A stretch of 64,000 nucleotides of DNA from Arctopsyche grandis (GCF_051622035.1 NC_135359.1:15561501-15625500), one strand, 5' to 3'. Positions 1 through 12,234 are shown, counted from the first letter of the stretch. The notes: generated by a model from the sequence alone, not told the origin. Translations and numbers: made by a program.

Positions 1-228
1 TAGAACAGGAACAAGAGGAACAGGCTTTTCCTCCCGTATTAATGTGCGCGCACAGAATATGGTAGGAAAAGCCTGTTCCTCTTGTTCCTGTTGTATCCTG
101 CTCGCGCAAATTAAGTGAGTATGTACCGTTTACCATGCACCCTTTTTTTTGATCTTTCGATTTTCGATCTTTGCCTTCCGATATTTGCGATTTCGGGCGT
201 ATCACATTCGGGCCCCTGAGGTAGACCC
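1..228. mobile_element. Partial copy of MULE-like palindromic element
   Basis: Right part of the element that is complete at 7964-8294. It has the same central hairpin around 'gaacaagaggaacaggc', the same stretch near 'tttcgatctttgccttccg', and the same terminal sequence ending in 'gaggtagaccc' at 228. The left terminus lies outside the window, so the target duplication cannot be checked here. Confidence 0.7.
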
Positions 229-278
229 ATATATATTATGTATGACATTATAATGTATGTATATACAACAGCATAAAA

Positions 279-1217
279 TGGGGACGCGACAATTGGTGCA
301 AGTCCAAAAGGATCAACGACAAAATGTACCCGAAAATTAGTGCACTGACAAAATGTACCCGCGACAAAATGTTCACGCGACAAAATGTCCACGGAAATAA
401 TGTTCAATCGACAAAATGTTCAAAAATCCTAAAATAACCTATTTTAGTGTAAAAAGTAACTTTTTATTGTATAATATTTATCGATGTATATGGTATCTTG
501 TACTGGTACTTTTTTTCGTATACACCGCGGGCGTTATTAAATTAGTATAAATGACAGGTGTTCTCAACCGTATCCAATATTTACTTATTTAAATTGAAAA
601 AAAAAAACTTTCTAAGCGTATGAACTGCAGATTACATTGAATTAGTTTTTATGGCAGGGCTTCTCAACCGTCTCCAAAATTTTCTTTATTTCAAATGAAT
701 AATTTACTGCCTGCCATATAAACTAATTCAATGTAATCTGCAGTTCATACGCTTAGAAAGTTTTTTTTTTCAATTTAAATAAGTAAATATTGGATACGGC
801 TAAGAACCCCTAACATTTAAATTAATTCAATGACATCTTAAAATGATATTCAATGAGTCACAATGACATTCGCTTAAAATGTAATTGTTCAATTTAAATA
901 AGAATATGTTGGTACGGTTGAGAACACCTGTAATTTATACTAATTTAATAACATCCGCGATCTATACGATAAAAAGTACCATTTACATCGATAAATATAA
1001 TACAATAAAAAGTTACTTTTTCCATTAAAAATTTAGGATTTTTGAACATTTTGTCGATTGAACATTATTTCCGTGGACATTTTGTCGCGTGAACATTTTG
1101 TCGCGGGTACATTTTGTCGCGTGAACATTTTGTCGCGGGTACATTTTGTCAGTGCACTAATTTTCGGGTACATTTTGTCGTTGAACCTTTTGGACTTGCA
1201 CCAATTGTCGTGTAACC
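279..1217. mobile_element. 939-bp foldback element with ~16-bp unit arms
   Basis: A large inverted repeat. The outer arms (about 285-425 and 1035-1212) are runs of the 16-base unit ACATTTTGTCGCGTGA and close variants on the right, and the complement on the left. The inner arms (about 430-640 and 735-1030) are also complementary, around a short spacer near 650-720. Both sides carry the 8-bp direct repeat GCATAAAA (271-278 and 1218-1225), read as the target duplication. No coding capacity is seen. The 8-bp duplication suggests mobilisation by a hAT-like or P/Galileo-like transposase; which one is not known. Confidence 0.8.
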
Positions 1218-1225
1218 GCATAAAA

Positions 1226-2449
1226 CATGTGTTAACTACCAATCGCTAGATGCTGACTGTTCAAATAACATTGTAGGTCATTATAACTAGCTAATGCCTA
1301 TTTAAATTGCGTATCATGGATTATCATATTGATTTTTTAGTAATTCTCTCAAGTCTTTGTTTGGCTTCTCGTTAAACAGCACATATGTGTGTACACGTAA
1401 ATTCGCTGGTTCATAAAATTAATTTACATATTCGAAATTTATTTCATTGTTAATGATTATTGTATGTATTATGGTTTATTTTATATATCTGTATCCGATT
1501 TCCATATTTATGTCTGACTATGTAGGTAATTATTTACACAAATGAGTATTGTTAATTTGATTAATGACTGATAAATTTATTTTTTTATTTTTACACTTAC
1601 TAAGCCAATTTTTGTATGTGAAATGCTTTGTAGGTGTGTGTAAGCTATAGCTTAGAAGTGCATACAATGTCATAAAAACTAGAACGTCTGTTAAAATAAA
1701 ATGCAATGTTGGATTGTTTTAATTTGTGCAATTAATGAATACATTATATATTTTCAAATAGATTACTCGTAAAATACTTTGTATAGTTACCTTTGAGAAG
1801 GTTCTATTTCACCACGACAGTGGTGTAATCATTTCGTAATTTATTTTAAATTAATTTCTACCCAATTTTTGACTTTATTTTTAATATCTGCAACATAAAC
1901 TTTTTTCATGCATGTGTTATTATATTTTGATTTAATATTTTTTTGTTATACACACCTTTAAAGAATAAGTATTATGATTTAAAAATAATTTGGCTATTTA
2001 TTTATGGTGGTGATATCTTAAATCATTTATTATTGATGAAAATTTATAATAAAAAAATGAATAAAGAACTGCTTGTTTTCTTTCTATGTATTGAAAATGA
2101 AATGAAAAATTCTCGGAATACACCCTCATCTCTAATCCTATATAGGAAATAATAATCTTGTTAGTGACACTGTGATGTTTAGCACTGCATAGTGAGGAAT
2201 ATCTTAACTTTTAATACACAATTAATTGTTAATCGCAGTTGATAGCACGTATATACACATATTTTGATTATATGTAGTTATCTACAACACTATTCAATAG
2301 ACAACTATTCTTCATACAACTGAAGATGTTTTAAAATTCAAAGTGACCGCAGAAATACTCGAAATACAAAAATGACCATATAAATCTGAACAATTGAAAA
2401 GTTACGTTACTAATATTTTTGAATAACAACTATTTAATAAAACATCAAG
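1226..2449. other. AT-rich intergenic stretch upstream of Slob-like gene
   Basis: No credible coding segment or repeat is recognised. The promoter and any 5' non-coding exon of the gene starting at 2450 presumably lie here, but no core promoter motif stands out. Confidence 0.4.
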
Positions 2450-4858
2450 ATGTTCAATTTATATCAAACAATGAATCGTCATGCTGAGGGCAAGGAGCAG
2501 AAGGAACCGGAAACCACCGGGCATGATAGATTCTATCAAGAGAGAGTCGGCAGAAGTAGTTTTCGTAAAAAGAAGAAACCAGCCTGTAGACGAGCACAAA
2601 GTGCTGTTGAATTGAATCCGGCATCGATAGCCGTTGCCAACAAGAGAGCCTCATTTCGTACTCGCTCCGTTTCAACAGAAAATGAAAGCGAAGGTAATTT
2701 TACATAATCAATCCATTTTCAATTACATTCCGATTTTTAATGCCTTTATTTCCATTTTTTTAAATTATTTTAAACAAATAATTATTCCAGACGAAAACGG
2801 GACCAAACCGGAATCAAACAATGAAAAAACACCCCTGGTTGCTATGAAAATTGACTCACTTGCTAAACTATTGTTTAATAAATCGCTGATTAACAGCCCT
2901 AGCGGTTCCTTAAAAGCATCGCCAATTGAAGACAGAATGCAGATACGGTAATTATTTTAGCACATATTTTTTTATATTTTACATATATATAATAATAGTT
3001 ATTTTTTTATTAAATTCGAATATATGTATTACAATCTAGCATAAATAAAAATATTACTTATTTTGTAGTGGCAGTGAGTGTGGAATTGAAAAAACTGCAG
3101 CTTCTAATATATGTACACAGTATTTGGAGAATAATTCCAGGTATTTTTCTTTGTTATGAAAATATCATTAACATATATTATGGTCTACATATACATATAT
3201 ATTTTATTTTTATTTTAGATATGAATTCATATCACAGCTGAATTATATTGGCTCCCGTTCAAATAAACACTGGTTTGTTGTGAAAGATGGGACGATCAAA
3301 ACGGAGAGACTTCTCACTTTGGTAGACATATTTTAGAAATAAAAAGTAATATTCATTTTTTACCACGTAGCATTTTAACACGTCTCATTTTATATCAGGT
3401 CCCAATAAATGGCAACTGTCCAATCGATCCGTCCGAAAGATCTCGCAATATCATAATGGAATTATTCCGAGCTCTTCATCACCCATATATTTATCCCGTG
3501 CTTGACGTTTCTTTTTTCTCTGGTCATAGTTTGGCTATTATTCCGTTCAACGCTAGGGGAAGTCTTAAAGATCTCATTAACAAGGCAATATGATTTTATT
3601 ATTTTTTATTTTAATAAAATTAGTAAACACTTTTCGATTTAATATAAAATACGCAATTGCAGACTCACTGGAGGGATGATTGGAACAGTAAGCATGAATT
3701 ATGCGAGGCTAGTGTTCGCAATTCAGGCTTGCCGCTTTGGCAAGTTGGCCGTCTGGGAAGACAAATTCTCGAAGGGTTACTATTTCTGACAGAAAGAGGC
3801 TTCCCACCGTTCAGACATCTGCATAGTGGGAATGTTATTGTACAAAATGGAGTTGCAAGGTTAGTATATGTTGTATTAACACGTTCAACCCGGCGTGTAC
3901 CACCGGTGGCCACGCGGATAGTGCTATAGCAGACTATAATTTAACGGTTCTCCTTAATTGAGCACCCCAATACTAAAATTCCTATAAAATTCTAAAGATT
4001 TAGGGACAACTCATTATATAAAGTGATTTAATGCCGTCACATGGGCAAATGTATGAAATCATGCGCCGGGCTGAATGTGTTAAGATAAGAAGTTATAGTA
4101 TTTTGTTGATGTTTGTATTTGAAATTGCAGGATATCAGGATTAGAAAATACTCTATTAGGACTCTCATCGAAGAATTCTATTTGCAATTCATCAACTCAA
4201 TTTCCAGAAGTACTGGGATTTGGACATTTATTGTTTGAAATGTGTGCTGGATATGAACTCGATTGTCCGGTACCCACAGCTGGACATTTGCAATTGGATC
4301 TAGAAAGATATCCTCAAGTATGTCTAGTACAAAATTTATTATGAAAAACATTTGAATTCATATTAAATAATTATTATGTCATAGGTTGCAGAGATATTGG
4401 AATTAATTTTCAGTGCTCATCCTCCGACTGTGGCTGAAGTTGTACTTTGTGATCTCTTTAGGAAAATTGATTTGAGGGAAATGAAAGGATCATGTTTACC
4501 GGTAAATTCATCGCTAATATTATTTTATGTGCAATTGAAAAAAATATTAATTTGTTGTTTTTTTTTCATATGATATGAAATTTCAGAATTTTAATCAACG
4601 GCTGAGTAGTTCTTGTGCTGGATTATTGGGACAAGTAGCTCGTTATGAACAATTACCTGCTGTAAGTGGAAAATTCAACAAATCTGTATTGCCTCGATCA
4701 GTTGGTTGTTCACCTGTTGCAAGTCCATCCTCCAGAAGGTTCTAATTCATTCTATATACATACATATATATGTTCTATATTCAGCAATTCTATATATTCA
4801 ATTTATTTTTATTTTCAGAAGGGACTACACAGATGATGAATTTTGGTATTCTTACTAA
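2450..4858 (+). CDS. Slob: Slowpoke-binding protein-like pseudokinase (Slob/PXK family)
   Basis: Exons: 2450-2693, 2791-2947, 3069-3140, 3219-3321, 3399-3584, 3663-3859, 4131-4317, 4385-4501, 4587-4738, 4819-4858. Phases agree and give 484 aa. The C-terminal two thirds is a kinase fold of the PXK/Slob type: HHPYIYPVLDVSFF, then GSLKDLIN, then GRQILEGLLFL, then HLHSGNVIV where an active kinase has HRD..N. The DFG position reads SGLEN, so catalysis is unlikely. No PX domain is present, as in Slob and unlike PXK. The N-terminal part is basic and has FRTRSVSTENE, which resembles a 14-3-3 site. In Drosophila, Slob binds and modulates the Slowpoke BK channel in neurons; that role here is by homology. 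ATG 2450 is the first in-frame ATG; ATG 2471 is an alternative. Intron 5 has a GC donor. The gene is convergent with the TAF6L-like gene. Confidence 0.88.
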
Positions 4859-5440
4859 TTTTTCTTGAATATTGATTGTTTATATGCATACATATAAATA
4901 GTTATTTGTGCGAACAACTACATATGTATGTAATACGTAAATACATATATTATACGTAATTGCCATTGATCGTCACGTAAACATTGAAGTCAAAGATTTA
5001 TACTCACTATTATAGATATGTAAGCAATATTATGTTTTGAAATTAAAACATCTTTGTTAAATTATACTATTATATTATAAATCAAAATTCTTAATATAAA
5101 TGATTGAAATAATTAAGGCATTTTCTGATTTATTCTGTGTAGTTTTGGTCAAAATTAATATTTTTTAACCTTTCTTACTCCTTACATTTTAAACTGTCGT
5201 AGCATTTGATTTCGTTCATCTCTACATTTTATATAAAAAATATCATTTTGTTCCATGCGAATGAGTGATGTAAAAATAAATGAAAAAGTTGAACATTATG
5301 GTTTATTAAAAAATATTTTCTTACAAAATGTCTTGTCCTATTATGTATAAAATACTTTCTAATTCATTAATAATAAATAATGACTGATAATATTTTTACA
5401 AATCTGTCCTATATTATTTATTTTTAAAAGCTTATGTCAA

Positions 5441-7807
5441 TTAAAGTGTAAAATGATCATAATTAGTAGGTACTTTCCTAACATAAGGTAGCTTATATTT
5501 AAAGCGTAATAACAAACCATTCGCAACAATGACTTTTATTTTTTTATCGGGATTGTATTTATTGCCATTGAGAAATGGAGTTGAATACAGCGGTTCAAAC
5601 TCTTGCTTTATTTTTGGTTCAATTTTAAACTGACGGAAACCATCAACATTGAACTGAATGTATTTTGGAAATAAATGAATTTTCTTAGAATTGTTCTGTT
5701 CGAAAACATTTTCAACAAACTTATTTTCTTTGTCACAAGGAAAATATTTTACTATCCTTACTTTTGGATTCTTTTTAGGCTTCGATGGTGATGGTGGTGA
5801 AGAATCCAGATCACCATTTGGAATATATTCAACAATGTTTTCTGAAATACATGTGTTTATTTTTATAGTATTCATTAAAAGTACTTGTTTGAGCATGTGT
5901 TTTAAGAAAATGTTTCGAAATCATACCTGGTACGTAATTATAAATTCGTCTAGGAATAATAGCATCTCCTAATATTTCATACAAATATTGATCAACATAT
6001 GCTATTTTTGAATCGTAACTATTGCTAGGTAATTTTAAATATGTGTACGATGCATTCTGTAAAAAAAACATATTAATTTTATCGTTAAATGAAGACATCA
6101 GTTTATTTATTATTTATCTTTTCTTATTTATACCAAAATTGCTTCGTGTAATCCAGGTCGATGTATTTTATCATTTTCATTAGATGACATTGCTTCTATT
6201 AAGGGCATGTGTGCTGTGAGACCATCCACAAGAGCTTTTCTTCCTAGAGCAGTTAAACACTCTACTAAAGGACCATTTAATCTCTCTTCAACACCTTGTG
6301 ATAAATATTCTAATACAATATTTCTACCTGTAAAATTTAAAATAGTATTAAAAAAGGTAATATTATATAGTAGTATAACTAGAAAAGAGACGCAATACCT
6401 ATGTGCGCTAATTGAGGCCAAACTGTTACCACAGATAGCATTATTTTGAGCATTTCATTAGACAAGATATTTTCTGTCAAAATATTTGACACTAGTATCG
6501 GAAACAATCTTTGTAACTGTAAATAAAATAGCGATAATATACCAATAACACAGCTGATTTATAATTATAAGAAATATAATTGACAAACCTGTAAAGTAAC
6601 ATCTGTGTCGCTACAGCACGGATTAACCAACAAACAATTGAGTATTTTCAAGGCTTGTTTTCTCCAAATTTCTGGGGTAACTAATTCACTTAAAACCAAA
6701 AGTGATAAATTGATAATGTAAGGAACGATAGGACCAATATGTGTATTGGTGCTCAGATCTTGTAATGATATTTTTACTAGCTGCTTATTATTACTCAAAA
6801 GAGCTAAAATAACACAAAAGCATTAAATACATTTGTTTGTAAAATATACAATGTTTTATAACACCATACAAACCTTTAGATAATTTCAAATAATAATTTT
6901 GTAAATTGGGACTGATTAAATTGTCCCCAGCTGCATTTTTATTGTCAATTATCCACGATGCAGATAAACTAGGGGATGGTATTGTCGTTAGATCTTGGTG
7001 CCGAGTTGCTATTGCCACCAGATCAATAACGGGGTCCTTTTCCAGAAATAAAAAAAACATATGATCGATTATATTACATATCTTAAAAAATTCAGTATGT
7101 AATATATTTAAGTAACTAACGTAGGTAGTGCACAAGTGCTCTGATTCAACAATTGGCACCCACTGTGGACCTGCTGGACCGAGAACAGGTTCAATGTCCA
7201 TTAATTTCAAAACTACATTAATATCTTCCACTTCCACTTTTTGACTTTTTGTATTTCTCGCATGTAAAGCTACATTCTGGAATCATTTAATTAATCAAAT
7301 TAAATACAAGTTTTTCGAATAGTTCAAACTTTGATATTACTGGTTTAGTACTTACATGTATCAATTGTCTTAATTTATAACTAACATCTTCGGCTAATAC
7401 TGAGCATGCCTCTTCGGAAACCTGTTCAATTGATATTTGTTCACTAATGCATTGAATCGACTCCGGGCTGATTCCAGCAAATTTACCATGAGTACTGTTT
7501 TCCTAACCAAAAAAGAATACACTTATTGAATGCACAAACAAATAGGATAAATAAGTGGAGTCGTGGAGTGCATGTAGCGTACTCGGTCTGTAGGTGGTGG
7601 AGTGTAGCAGTCTGTGAGGGGCGGCGGGTGCGGGTTGGAGTGAGGAGGCGTAGGGGTAGAAGCGGGTGCGGAGGGCGCAGGCCTACGACGGGCCCTTACG
7701 GTGGCCACGGCTGCGGCGGGGGGCGCCACGGCCACTCCTGCCCCCACCCCCGCCCCCGTCAATCCAACGCCACCACCGCCCCCACTCGCAGGTCGCGTCT
7801 TCATCAC
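5441..7807 (-). CDS. TAF6L: TAF6-like SAGA/PCAF-complex subunit (TAF6L / Saf6)
   Basis: Exons in transcript order: 7807-7700, 7502-7356, 7276-7121, 7036-6874, 6803-6589, 6516-6399, 6327-6134, 6056-5927, 5841-5441. Phases agree and give 543 aa. After a Gly/Ala-rich leader (aa 1-36), residues ~40-115 form a TAF6-type histone fold: SPESIQCISEQ, EEACSVLAEDVSYKLR, VEVEDINVVLKLMDIEPVLG. This is followed by the Pro-rich linker and the helical HEAT-type domain of TAF6 proteins (for example PYIINLSLLVLSELV and SQGVEERLNGPLVECLTALG). The tail is basic. The histone fold and C-terminal tail look closer to TAF6L (Drosophila Saf6, a SAGA subunit) than to TAF6 of TFIID. It should act in the nucleus in co-activator assembly. 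The first exon and first intron lie in a GC-rich island typical of a housekeeping promoter. Confidence 0.88.
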
Positions 7808-7810
7808 AAC
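7560..7810 (-). promoter_or_regulatory. GC-rich island over TAF6L-like exon 1 and intron 1
   Basis: About 250 bp of C/G-rich sequence in an otherwise AT-rich region. It covers the predicted start codon, the Gly/Ala leader and most of the first intron. Such islands at insect housekeeping genes often mark the transcription start; no specific motif is claimed. Confidence 0.4.
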
Positions 7811-7963
7811 TGTCAGCTGTCACTTGCGGCCATGCTAGCCAACTGTTCGTTCATTGTTGTTTCAATTCAAAACAACTAAACAATGGCCATGCTTTGTGAT
7901 AAAAACAATTTTTTATCGGTAACTCACTAAAACTTACGTTGAAAATCTAGGCATCTCCCGTAG

Positions 7964-8294
7964 TGGTCTCCATCACGGGCCCGAATGTGAAACGCCCGAA
8001 AACGCAAAGATCGAAAAAAAAAGGGTGCATGGTAAACGGTACATACTCACTTAATTTGCGCGAGCAGGATACAACAGGAACAAGAGGAATAGGCTTTTCC
8101 TCCCGTATTAATGTGCGCGCGCAGAATACGGGAGGAATAGCCTGTTCCTCTTGTTCCTGTTGTATTCTGCTCGCGCAAATTAAGTGAGTATGTATCGTTT
8201 ACCATGCACCCTTTTTTATCTTTCGATTTTCGATCTTTGCCTTCCGATATTTGCGTTTTCGGGCGTTTCACATTCGGGCTCGTGAGGTAGACCC
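7964..8294. mobile_element. 331-bp palindromic MULE-like MITE
   Basis: The termini are inverted repeats of more than 100 bp: 'cccgaatgtgaaacgcccg' near the left end is matched by its complement near the right end. The 9-bp direct repeat CTCCCGTAG flanks it (7955-7963 and 8295-8303). A 9-bp duplication fits Mutator-like elements. The centre is a second hairpin around 8065-8165. No coding capacity. It lies about 150 bp upstream of the TAF6L-like start codon. Confidence 0.75.
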
Positions 8295-8327
8295 CTCCCG
8301 TAGTTACCCTCGTAGATACCAGTAAAA

Positions 8328-8855
8328 GGGTTCGGCGATTACTTGTCAAATGTGAATTTGAGATTTTTATTATTATCGACTAAACATATAATTTTCGATT
8401 CTACAATGACGGAAAGAACTCGTATGTCCGTATCAATGTGAGACGTTCAAATGTATAGTCGATAATAATAAAAATCTCGTAACAAAAGTATTTGCGACCA
8501 ATTTTGCGAGAAGTTTTCTTGCGACCAACTTTACTGTGCGACCAATTTTCATGTGACGGGAAATCCGCGCGAGCGATTTTTATGCGAGCGGTTATTCTGT
8601 TAGTGATTCACATTTGACAAGTAAAGGTCTTTTCATACCTATCCAGCACGACCCGTATCCGCAGGTGTCCGGCAAGTGCGGATAGTATTCTTTGGTACAT
8701 TCTATATGGACGCGCATGAATATGTAAATGCGCATGCACGAATGGAGTATGAATACGTCCATATAATGTACCAAAGCATACTATCCGCACTTGCATGACA
8801 CCTGCAGGATACGGGTCTTGCTAGATAGGTATGAACAGACCTTAACCCGTTTACC
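8328..8855. mobile_element. Foldback element, interrupted by a Harbinger MITE
   Basis: Left end GGTTCGGCGATTACTTGTC and onward, with inverted arm sequence 'tcaaatgtgaat' at 8346 matched at 8606-8619. The right end 'cccgtttacc' resumes at 8846 after the inserted element at 8625-8842. Flanking repeats are CAGTAAAA (8320-8327) and CAGTATAA (8856-8863), 7 of 8 identical. The interior (8480-8600) is a run of units such as 'gcgaccaatttt'. Its ends match those of the elements at 20552-21050 and 59229-59465. Confidence 0.75.
8625..8842. mobile_element. 218-bp PIF/Harbinger-type MITE
   Basis: Terminal inverted repeats AGGTCTTTTCATACCTATC (left) and the complement of GATAGGTATGAACAGACCT (right), with near-complete pairing of the two halves. 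The TAA direct repeat on each side (8622-8624 and 8843-8845) is the duplication expected of PIF/Harbinger. The larger relative at 59551-60356 still carries transposase sequence, which supports the assignment. Confidence 0.85.
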
Positions 8856-9124
8856 CAGTATAAAGATACTTATTTATTTTATTTTTACATAGATATATAC
8901 CAGGAAGGCAGTTAAACCCCAATACGCCTTCTTAGAGAATTAATTACAAACGTTGCAGCCTTTTTTATTACATAAATCGCTGTATTTCGAGAGGCTAAAG
9001 AACAAGAAATTAACATTTAAATAATTAATGAATTAATCCATAGAGACATCTATTAATTTAGACTTGTATATATTTTTTCACATATTGCACATAAATCAAA
9101 TTTAGATATTTGTGACATATCGGG

Positions 9125-9330
9125 TAAGATGGCTTTTTCCAATTTGATAGAGGAACCGTTTCAACAATTAAATTAGATAAATTGGCAAACTCTGATAGGA
9201 AACAATCGACTTGCAGTCACAAATATCCAAGTCTGACTAGCAGCATTAAAGCTTAGCATGGGATAGAACCCGGTAACCTTTTGGTGCTAAACATACATAA
9301 ACACGCAACTACCAAGCCATACTGTTGGCA
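9125..9330 (-). mobile_element. tRNA-derived SINE
   Basis: On the minus strand it begins with a tRNA-like head. An A-box-like TGGCTTGGTAGTTGCG is followed by a B-box-like GGGTTCTATCCC about 50 bases on. The body has 'cagacttggatatttgtgac' and 'ttgaaacggttcctc'. The same body recurs at 30510-30600, 45205-45425 and 61225-62150, which shows it is a dispersed family. Confidence 0.7.
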
Positions 9331-9334
9331 TATG

Positions 9335-11205
9335 GTAAATCGTACTCGAACTTTTGCCAGATGATTGCCAATCGAGTTTTCCAATCAATTGATGTTCGAT
9401 GGGATAATATGTATATCGTTTACCCAAGACTCGTATTGTTTCAGTGCTATTTAGTTACTATTAGTAATCGAATGTACTTCTCCGATCCTATAATTTCATG
9501 CATATTCAAATATATTTTTATTGTTCCTATATACGAACACTGTTTTTTTTTAGTTATATGTAGTACTAGTGGTGCTACCTACTAAACAAGCTTCGCTCCT
9601 AAATGGGAAAGGAAATGAAACCAAGAAAAAAATCTTTGTTTTTTTATTAAATTTATTTTAATCAAATAAAATAATATTATTTAACGACTGACCAATCCAG
9701 CCAATCAGAAACGAATTAAAGACGCTGTTTCGGTTTTATATATAAGATACATAAGATTCAGAAGGTGCATACTAAGTTAAATGAAGCTCATTGACTTTTT
9801 GTCACTCTATGCTTTAAAACTAATTTGATTGATCCGTATTCATTAGATAGGTTTTTGTCAATATCCAAAGAAAAAGAATATAGATTCAGTAAAAACTGAA
9901 GAATTTAAAATATTTATGTACATAGAAATAATCCAACGATTTCACTTCGGTAACATATGTATGTATATACATATGTATGTATGAGCAAAGCACCACATGA
10001 TTTTCAATGATCGGATCTGTGTATGTAATAAACATTCCACTACATATGTATGTGAAAATAAGCTTACATAGTTGAAATATTTGTAAACACATATTTTGGC
10101 AATGTTGCGATAAATCTGATTTAGGTATCAAAATAAATTTTTATGTGGTGATTCATAAAACGTTAAAGATAAAGAATATGTATACTCAAAGGTAATAAAA
10201 CCTTGTTATTCATTATTTCTCATTGAGTGACCACAACTATTTATTGGTGCAAATTTCAACACTAGGGATCCCATTATTTCAAAATTTATTTTTTTAAATT
10301 GAAATTGCATCTCCAATTGTTTAATATTTATACAAATAATTAAATATTATATTTATGTATTGTTAGACAACATATAAGTGATAACATTGCAGTGTTACTC
10401 GATTTTTATTACGATTGATATTACTCAATCATTGTTATTATTTTCTCTATAATCCTTTCACTGTTTAAGAGTATATTTTATGATTTTCTAAAATAGCGGA
10501 GGCAATTTTTAAACTAAAAATAATATACAAAGAGTGAAAGTTATATCTTTACGGTTTCATGAAAATAAGAATGTATTTATTTATAAATACATATCAGAAA
10601 TTTAACTCCAAACTGAAACCTTGTCCCGACATTAACTAAAACATTTGGAACTCCTAACGTTGAAGCTTTAACGAATGCAATATTATATATGATTGGAATG
10701 ATATTATTTATGATATTTTTGACGTTTTTAATTATTGATTTACAGCAATTGATGATCGAGAATTTTTATTGCGAACAAATTGATCAATAAAGTGCAACAC
10801 AATGACCTTTTTTATATCCATAATTAAATCATTGAAGTGCCTCAACATATTTTAAATACACAGGAAAATAAATTCTTGTGAATATTTCAAAATTTCCCTT
10901 TGTAATGTGTTTCTTCTTTTAAAAATAAAGTGTAGAAACAAAAACATAATTAATTGATAACTTAAGAGTGATTAGCTGTTTTGCGTAAATGCGGCGTGTT
11001 ATCATTTATGATTTTATAGTTTTCGGACAATTGAAACTTTATACTGTATAGTTTATTCAGGTAATAAATGTTACGACATTCCTTATCTAAATTTTAGCAA
11101 ATTACAAAAATATTTTTAAGCTTTGATATGAAAACTTCTTTAATAAAAGGACTCACAATCGTGCTGTGTTCATTCGATATCGGTCCAGCAATTCTTTCAA
11201 ATTTA
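9335..11205. other. Intergenic stretch before the LPMO gene
   Basis: AT-rich, with several short 'acatatgtatgt' microsatellite patches near 9955-10050. No gene or full-length repeat is recognised. The sequence immediately before 11211 presumably contains the LPMO promoter. Confidence 0.4.
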
Positions 11206-11210
11206 TCAAA

Positions 11211-12174
11211 ATGTTTAAACTTATCTTTGTATTGTCTTTTTTGGTGGCTACGCCGCTACTTGTAAATGGCCATGGGATGGTGATGAATCCTGTTAATAGA
11301 GCCTCGAGATGGAGAATCGATGCAACAGCAACTCCTGATTACACAGACAATGGACTTTATTGTGGAACCTTTCAGGTATTTCTTAAATGTTATATTAACC
11401 ATAGCTCAATGCTTTGTGTTGATCTACGTAAAAGTGAATTTATTTTCGATTGCTTAGCAAAGTTAATCAATGATTCTTACATTTAATGAAAAATGAGTGA
11501 AAATGTTTGAAATTTATAGCAACAATGGAATTTGAATGGTGGAAAGTGTGGAATGTGTGGAGATAATTATGCTGATCCGACACCTAGGATGCATGAATTG
11601 GGTAATACATTATATGGACAAGGAGTTATTGTTAAAAGGTTAGTATTTTCTTTTATACTTACATGGATTTCAATATTTTAGGAGTTAATTTAGGTTTTAA
11701 ATATTATTCACTATTTATAATTGTATTACTTCGTTTCCAGCTACAAGCAAGGCAGCAATATTCCAATACAAATAACTATTACAGCAAACCACGGAGGTTA
11801 TTTCCAATTTAAAATTTGCAACGTTGACAAGTTTACCGTTGAATCAGAAGAATGTTTCGATGATGTATCTGTTAACATGGCTGATGGAAGTGACAAACAC
11901 GCAATAGGTGCACATCTTGGTACCCATGACTTGATTTTGAGTCTTCCTGACGGTCTGGTTTGTGAGCATTGCATATTGCAATGGACTTGGATTGTCGGTA
12001 TGTGTGATATAGTTTGAGTAACAGATTCTATTATAATTTCTAATTTGTTATTTTACACATTTTATTTTATTGTTAGCTAACAGATGGGGAATTTGTGGAG
12101 ATGGAAAATCAGGACCGGGTTGCGGTCCACAGGAACATTTCCGAACATGCTCTGATATTGCTATCATTCCTTAA
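11211..12174 (+). CDS. AA15 lytic polysaccharide monooxygenase
   Basis: Exons: 11211-11375, 11520-11638, 11741-11997, 12077-12174, giving 212 aa. Residues 1-20 are a signal peptide, and cleavage would leave His21 as the N-terminal histidine (HGMVMNPVNRASRW), the first arm of the copper histidine brace. The second brace histidine is probably His112 in TANHGGYFQF, residue 92 of the mature chain. The end, GCGPQEHFRTCSDIAI, is typical of the family; the axial residue is probably Phe202, but that is less sure. Several paired cysteines suggest disulfides. The protein is essentially one catalytic domain, with no carbohydrate-binding module or anchor. Family members oxidatively cleave chitin or cellulose; chitin remodelling or feeding is likely in an insect, but the substrate cannot be read from the sequence. 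ATG 11211 is chosen because it starts directly at the signal peptide. Confidence 0.93.
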
Positions 12175-12234
12175 ATTATTTTATTTTCTATTTAATTAAG
12201 TATGCAAATTATGTGTATAAAAAAAGTAATTATG

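Noticed and set aside
1033-1215. Run of regularly spaced units considered as a CRISPR array.
   Set aside because: Units are contiguous, degenerate and mirrored at the other end of an element with a target duplication in a eukaryotic genome; there are no spacers.
1033-1249. Frames on both strands with repeated 'DKM' or 'HFV' words.
   Set aside because: Translation of the 16-base units in the foldback arm; open only because of composition.
7666-7899. Plus-strand frames rich in Arg and Pro over the TAF6L first exon.
   Set aside because: They are opposite to the Gly/Ala leader, whose donor joins the histone-fold exon in phase.
11376-11486. Read-through of LPMO exon 1 into the following sequence.
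   Set aside because: The frame after 11375 has no family match, while splicing 11375 to 11520 continues the AA15 domain in phase.
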